Below the pieces are notes generated by a model. That model saw nothing but the letters and a program-made list of their open reading frames with translations. It was not told where the DNA came from and ran no database searches. 8,431 nt of DNA from CAYYJM01 sp964471755 (lineage in GTDB: Bacteria > Planctomycetota > Planctomycetia > Gemmatales > Gemmataceae): assembly GCA_964471755.1 (NCBI GenBank), contig CAYYJM010000268.1:1-8431 (forward strand), given 5' to 3'. This document shows, one piece after another, positions 5,522-8,431 of this stretch (positions are counted from its first letter, which is position 1; each line of letters opens with the position of its first letter). The position numbers and the translations under genes are program-made.

Positions 5522-7645
5522 TCACGGCGGGGTGACGGCCTCCCCGCCGCTGGCGGTGATCAGGGCCTGGAAGTCGCGCGGCGGCATCGTGAAGCGCAGG
5601 TACTTCACCGACCCGTCGGCAAAGCAGGCGTTGAACCCGTCGGCGAACCGACCGCCGGCGACGCTGCGCGGCTGCATGCCACCCGGCCGAACGATGAACG
5701 GCAGGTCGGCCGGCTGCATCCAGTTGACCGGCTGGGCACCCTCGACGACGAGCAGGGTGTTCGACGTGCCATCCCGGATCGTGGCGAGCGAGCTGCCCTG
5801 GGGTTTGTTCCGGTCGAACATCGCCCCGGGGCCGACGAAGACCTGGTAGTACGTCTTGTTCGCCCCGGCATTCCTGCCGGGGAGCTGGAAGACGGTCGGC
5901 ATCTGGTTGTGGAACTGGCTGTTATGCGGACTGTCCCAGGGTTCGTTAAGGCGGATCTGCTGATACAGGGCCTGATGTTCGAGGTAGGGCAGGAGCGCCA
6001 CGCGCCAGCTCAACAGCGGCTGCCCCTGCGGGCTGAAGATGGCCCAGTTCATCTTGCCGGTGGCGTCGTGGAGATTGTGGAACGCCAGGCCGATCTGCTT
6101 GAGGTTGTTCTGGTCGCGCATCCGGTCGGCGGGGACGCCGAAGCCGCCACCACCGGGGCCGGGTCCAGGACCGGGCCGAGGTCGGCCACCACCGACGTTG
6201 CCCATCGCCTGCTTGAGCGTCGCCACGTCGATCGCCCCGGTGCCGCGGAGGACCACGTCGCTGCCACTGGCAGAGATGCTCAGGTTGTTCAGGCTCTGCT
6301 GGGCCGCGGGCGGCAGGTTGCCCGCGAGGAGCGGGATCATTCCCTTCAGACCGTCCAGGGCACTCTTGGCCGCCTCGGCCTTCTTGCTGTCGCCGAAGTT
6401 GCCGGTGACGGTCGTCTCGAGATTCTTGCCGCTGAGATTGCCGACGAGCAGGACGTTCTGGATCTCCAGCAGCGGAGCGAACATCGCCGCCTGGGGTGGC
6501 ATCTGGCCCTTCATCGCCCCCAGGGCGGCCGGCACCCCCATGCCGCCGACGAGATGCTGGCTGCCGACCTGCGACGTGAGCCGGGCCAGCGGCCCGCTCG
6601 TGACCGGGTTGACCGCCTGCTCGATCGCCCCACGCACGCCGCCCGGCGTGCCGCCGACGACGGTCCTGTCGTCGTGGAAGTAGAGCGCCCGACTGCCCTG
6701 CACGTAGAACTTCTTGCCCTTGTGGTCCGACGCGGTGGCGTTCTTCAGATCGAGGGCCTCGAGGACCTTCTGCTGATCGACTGCCTTCTTTGCGGTGCAG
6801 ACGACGAACCCGTCCGGCGGCTGACGGCCCACGTTGGCGGCGAGGGCATCCAGGGAAAGGGCCACGGCGGTGACCCGGTCAATGTCGGTCAGTGCCAGGC
6901 CGAACTTCGACTCCATTTCTTCCCTGGCGTCAGCCGGCATCTCGGCCAGGGCCTCCTTGCCGAGGTCGGTGGCCAGGATGTCACCGACACGAACGGTGAC
7001 GAAGCCGCCAGCGTTGGCCGGGACGAGGGCCATGGCTCCACTGGAGCCGCCGCCCATGAAGTACATCGCCACCAGGCCGCCGATCAGCAGCAGGAGCAGG
7101 ACGCCGCCACCGATCAGCAGGGCGGGCAGGTTCGAGCCCTTGCCCTTCTTCTTGCTCTTCTTGCCCTTCTTCGGCCGATCGTCCTCGTCGGGATCGTCCT
7201 CGTCCTCATCTCGGCCGCGCCGGCCGCTGGTGGGACGGTCGTCCTCGTCGTCCTCGTCCTCATCCCGCGCGGCCGCCTTTCTGCGGGAACTGCCGGCCAG
7301 CAGACCGTCGAGTTTCTTCGAGACGGGCTCATCGTCCTCGTCGTCCTGGCTGGCGGCACCCGGTTTCGGCACCTTGACGCCCTCGCCGCACTCGGGGCAC
7401 TTGACTGTCCGCCCGGCATGTTCTCCCTTCGCCTGCATCTTCTTGCCGCAGGAGCAGGCAAAGGCGATCATGCCGCCCGTCGCCGTGGCTCCGCCGTCGG
7501 CCGCTTTGCGAGCCGGAGCCTTGCTCGGTTTGGCCTCCTCGACCAGCAGGGCCTCGCCGCAGGCCGGACATCGGATGCGCTTGCCGAGGTGTTCCTCCGA
7601 CACGCGCAACTGCTTGCCACAGTCGCACTTCACTGCCACGGGCAT
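5522..7645 (-). CDS. Membrane-anchored double zinc-ribbon protein fused to a C-terminal DUF1559 domain (paralogue A)
   Basis: The product has 707 residues from ATG 7645, with GGGGGAGGG upstream as ribosome site; an in-frame start 13 codons earlier would bury that site. Two zinc ribbons: Cys7/9/26/29 and Cys64/66/83/86. Residues 101-156 are acidic (26 of 56 Asp/Glu), then a Lys-rich patch (159-169), then a membrane segment (about 173-197). Residues about 204-480 are the extracytoplasmic domain shared with paralogue B (LVPANAGGFVTVRVGDILATD, VVGGTPGGVRGAIEQ). A Gly/Pro linker (about 485-507) leads to residues 508-707, a DUF1559 (PF07596) domain with NNLKQIGLAFHNLHD, WRVALLPYLEHQALYQQI, RDGTSNTLLVVEGA and ACFADGSVKYLR. 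In most DUF1559 proteins a type IV prepilin-like N-terminus directly precedes this; here it is absent and the TM segment is far upstream. The family's H-X9-DG motif has Phe in place of His. DUF1559 proteins are abundant in planctomycetes and mostly of unknown role. The architecture is clear; the function is unknown. Confidence 0.88.
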   Translation of the reverse strand: MPVAVKCDCGKQLRVSEEHLGKRIRCPACGEALLVEEAKPSKAPARKAADGGATATGGMIAFACSCGKKMQAKGEHAGRTVKCPECGEGVKVPKPGAASQDDEDDEPVSKKLDGLLAGSSRRKAAARDEDEDDEDDRPTSGRRGRDEDEDDPDEDDRPKKGKKSKKKGKGSNLPALLIGGGVLLLLLIGGLVAMYFMGGGSSGAMALVPANAGGFVTVRVGDILATDLGKEALAEMPADAREEMESKFGLALTDIDRVTAVALSLDALAANVGRQPPDGFVVCTAKKAVDQQKVLEALDLKNATASDHKGKKFYVQGSRALYFHDDRTVVGGTPGGVRGAIEQAVNPVTSGPLARLTSQVGSQHLVGGMGVPAALGAMKGQMPPQAAMFAPLLEIQNVLLVGNLSGKNLETTVTGNFGDSKKAEAAKSALDGLKGMIPLLAGNLPPAAQQSLNNLSISASGSDVVLRGTGAIDVATLKQAMGNVGGGRPRPGPGPGPGGGGFGVPADRMRDQNNLKQIGLAFHNLHDATGKMNWAIFSPQGQPLLSWRVALLPYLEHQALYQQIRLNEPWDSPHNSQFHNQMPTVFQLPGRNAGANKTYYQVFVGPGAMFDRNKPQGSSLATIRDGTSNTLLVVEGAQPVNWMQPADLPFIVRPGGMQPRSVAGGRFADGFNACFADGSVKYLRFTMPPRDFQALITASGGEAVTPP

Positions 7646-7706
7646 ACGCCGCCCTCCCCCTGTCGCTCGGACCGGACGAACCACCCCGTCCCGGCCTCGC
7701 GTGATT

Positions 7707-7720
7707 CCGGATCGATCCGG
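7707..7720. promoter_or_regulatory. Perfect 14-bp palindrome, possible operator
   Basis: CCGGATCGATCCGG reads identically on both strands. It lies in the divergent region, 62 bp upstream of the start of the zinc-ribbon/DUF1559 gene and just downstream of that gene's candidate -10 at 7744-7739. A dimeric repressor bound here would block the minus-strand gene. No regulator is identified. In a 65% GC genome a perfect 14-mer palindrome is uncommon but not impossible by chance. Confidence 0.35.
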
Positions 7721-7738
7721 CGAGCCACTCTCGCTCGG

Positions 7739-7744
7739 ATTGTA
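7739..7744 (-). promoter_or_regulatory. Candidate -10 box for the zinc-ribbon/DUF1559 gene
   Basis: On the minus strand TACAAT (7744-7739) matches the -10 consensus at five of six positions and would give a leader of about 85-90 bases. No good -35 is found at 17 bp. TTCAGC (7770-7765) lies 20 bp upstream and is a weak match within the overlapping inverted repeats. Confidence 0.28.
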
Positions 7745-7752
7745 CGCGTTTC

Positions 7753-7773
7753 TTCAGGTTATTCGCTGAACCT
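7753..7773. promoter_or_regulatory. Two overlapping inverted repeats in the divergent promoter region
   Basis: TTCAG (7753-7757) pairs with CTGAA (7766-7770), and AGGTT (7756-7760) pairs with AACCT (7769-7773). Each pair has an 8-bp spacer, and the two are offset by 3 bp. The element lies just upstream of the candidate minus-strand -10, where an activator or repressor could act. It could also fold into either of two alternative hairpins. Confidence 0.3.
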
Positions 7774-7860
7774 CGTTACAGCTTACCGAGTTTTCCCCCT
7801 TCGCTGCCAGATCATCCGGAATTTCGGGTACGATTCGCCGTCTCGCCGAAGACTACCAGG

Positions 7861-7890
7861 CTGGCTCTTCCCCCATCGCTACCATATACT
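7861..7890 (+). promoter_or_regulatory. Candidate promoter for the small acidic protein gene
   Basis: TATACT (7885-7890) matches the -10 consensus at five of six positions. A weak -35, CTGGCT (7861-7866), lies 18 bp upstream. Transcription would begin near 7897, giving a leader of about 25 bases that contains the ribosome site GGAGGG (7909-7914). Confidence 0.4.
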
Positions 7891-7921
7891 CCACCCACTT
7901 CTCATACCGGAGGGATCTCTC

Positions 7922-8350
7922 ATGCTCACCATCAGCGGCAAGGCTCTGGGCCGAAAGGCCCCCCTGTTCGAGGACTGGTCGATCGCCTGTCCACCCGATC
8001 TCGGCGACGGCGGCACACGGACTCTGCGTGACGTGATCGCTCACGTCGTCCGCACCGAGGTGGCCGCGTTCCGACAGCGCCAGCAGGAGCGCCTCGTCTT
8101 CCGCGCCCTGACCCAGCGGCAGATCGCCGAGGCCGCCAGCAAGGGCAAGATCGAGATGGGCGGCAGCGAGGTCGGCGTGCAGGAAGTCGATGACGACGAC
8201 GCCATCGCCACCGCCTGGCAGGCCTTCGAGGACGGTCTCTTCCTCGTCCTGATCGACGGCGAGGAGCAGCGTACCCTCGACGCCCAGGTCTACCTCAAGC
8301 CCGACAGCCGGCTCCTGTTCGTTCGACTCACCCTCCTGGCGGGAGGTTGA
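7922..8350 (+). CDS. Small conserved protein of unknown function
   Basis: The product has 142 residues. ATG 7922 has the ribosome site GGAGGG 7 bp upstream (7909-7914). The frame is open far upstream, but only as the antisense shadow of the zinc-ribbon gene. There is no signal peptide or membrane segment, so it is probably cytoplasmic. The N-terminus (MLTISGKALGRKAPLFEDW) looks like short strands. Residues about 42-85 are helical and Arg/Gln-rich (RDVIAHVVRTEVAAFRQRQQ). An acidic run VDDDDA follows, then a compact C-terminus (WQAFEDGLFLVLIDGEEQ, ending FVRLTLLAGG). It has the feel of a conserved family that I recall next to large DUF4132/MolR-like proteins; that is memory, not shown here. It ends 3 bp before the next start, so the two genes are almost certainly co-transcribed. 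I do not assign a function. Confidence 0.78.
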   Translation: MLTISGKALGRKAPLFEDWSIACPPDLGDGGTRTLRDVIAHVVRTEVAAFRQRQQERLVFRALTQRQIAEAASKGKIEMGGSEVGVQEVDDDDAIATAWQAFEDGLFLVLIDGEEQRTLDAQVYLKPDSRLLFVRLTLLAGG

Positions 8351-8353
8351 GCC

Positions 8354-8431
8354 ATGCTCAAACAGGCCCAGGCCGTGCAGGAACTCGACAAGCTTCGGAT
8401 CAAGGACGGGGAGACGAAGCGTCTCAAGGAG
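8354..8431 (+). CDS. Start of a downstream gene, cut by the window edge
   Basis: ATG 8354 lies 3 bp after the stop of the previous gene. The ribosome site GGGAGG (8341-8346) is embedded in that gene's last codons, 7 bp upstream. The 26 visible codons are open and read MLKQAQAVQELDKLRIKDGE and on to the edge. The stretch is hydrophilic, Lys/Glu/Gln-rich and helical, without a signal peptide. This points to a cytoplasmic protein translationally linked to the small upstream one. There is too little sequence to name a family; a large DUF4132-type protein is one guess from the neighbour, unsupported by the residues seen. Confidence 0.65.
   Translation, partial: MLKQAQAVQELDKLRIKDGETKRLKE

Noticed and set aside
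3883..5535. 550-codon open frame on the plus strand
   Set aside because: It is antisense to the zinc-ribbon gene. The Leu/Val-rich stretch is only the reverse of the acidic Asp/Glu codons. It has no supported start, and the opposite strand has clear domains.
5522..7645. GTP-binding site in the GTPGGVRGAIEQ segment
   Set aside because: The letters GTP are residues, not a nucleotide motif. No Walker A or NKxD-type motif is present.
6834..7769. 311-codon plus-strand frame rich in Ser/Arg/Pro
   Set aside because: It is low-complexity antisense shadow of the acidic tract and zinc ribbons, with no family features.
5909..7921. Upstream part of an 813-codon plus-strand frame
   Set aside because: It is antisense to the zinc-ribbon/DUF1559 gene. 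Only the last 142 codons, after a good ribosome site at 7909-7914, form a real gene.

Overview
The window is about 65% GC with dense coding. It looks like a chromosomal segment of a planctomycete of the Gemmata type (Gemmataceae). The grounds are a DUF1559 domain, a Gemmata-style Ser/Thr kinase with the N-lobe motif GQGAFGRVYLA, a secreted BamB/PQQ-like propeller protein, and large membrane-anchored proteins with low-complexity acidic linkers. The taxonomic call is inference from gene content, because there is no rRNA or marker gene here.

Layout. (1) Positions 1-48 are sequence that interrupts a Ser/Thr kinase gene, probably the edge of an inserted element. (2) Positions 39-845 (minus) hold the kinase fragment, which ends just before the catalytic loop. 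(3) Positions 855-1126 are a divergent regulatory region with a cluster of TGTCA/TGACA half-sites and two hairpins. (4) Positions 1127-3609 (plus) are a two-gene operon encoding a secreted alpha-helical (HEAT-like) plus beta-sandwich protein, followed 17 bp later by a secreted beta-propeller. (5) A hairpin at 3670-3682 lies between convergent genes. (6) Positions 3688-7645 (minus) hold two tandem paralogues. Each has two CxC...CPxC zinc ribbons, a strongly acidic tract, a Lys-rich patch, one membrane segment and a shared extracytoplasmic domain. The upstream copy also carries a C-terminal DUF1559 domain without the usual prepilin N-terminus. (7) Positions 7646-7921 are a second divergent regulatory region with a perfect 14-bp palindrome and overlapping inverted repeats. 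(8) Positions 7922-8431 (plus) hold a small conserved acidic protein and the first 26 codons of a tightly linked gene that runs off the window.

How the genes relate. The secreted pair (1127-3609) and the membrane paralogue pair (3688-7645) are separate convergent units. Nothing in the sequence ties them biochemically, apart from both acting outside the cytoplasm. The least ordinary content is the zinc-ribbon/acidic/TM/ectodomain paralogue pair with the DUF1559 fusion. The broken kinase is a recent-looking disruption. I saw no CRISPR array, tRNA, rRNA or phage genes.
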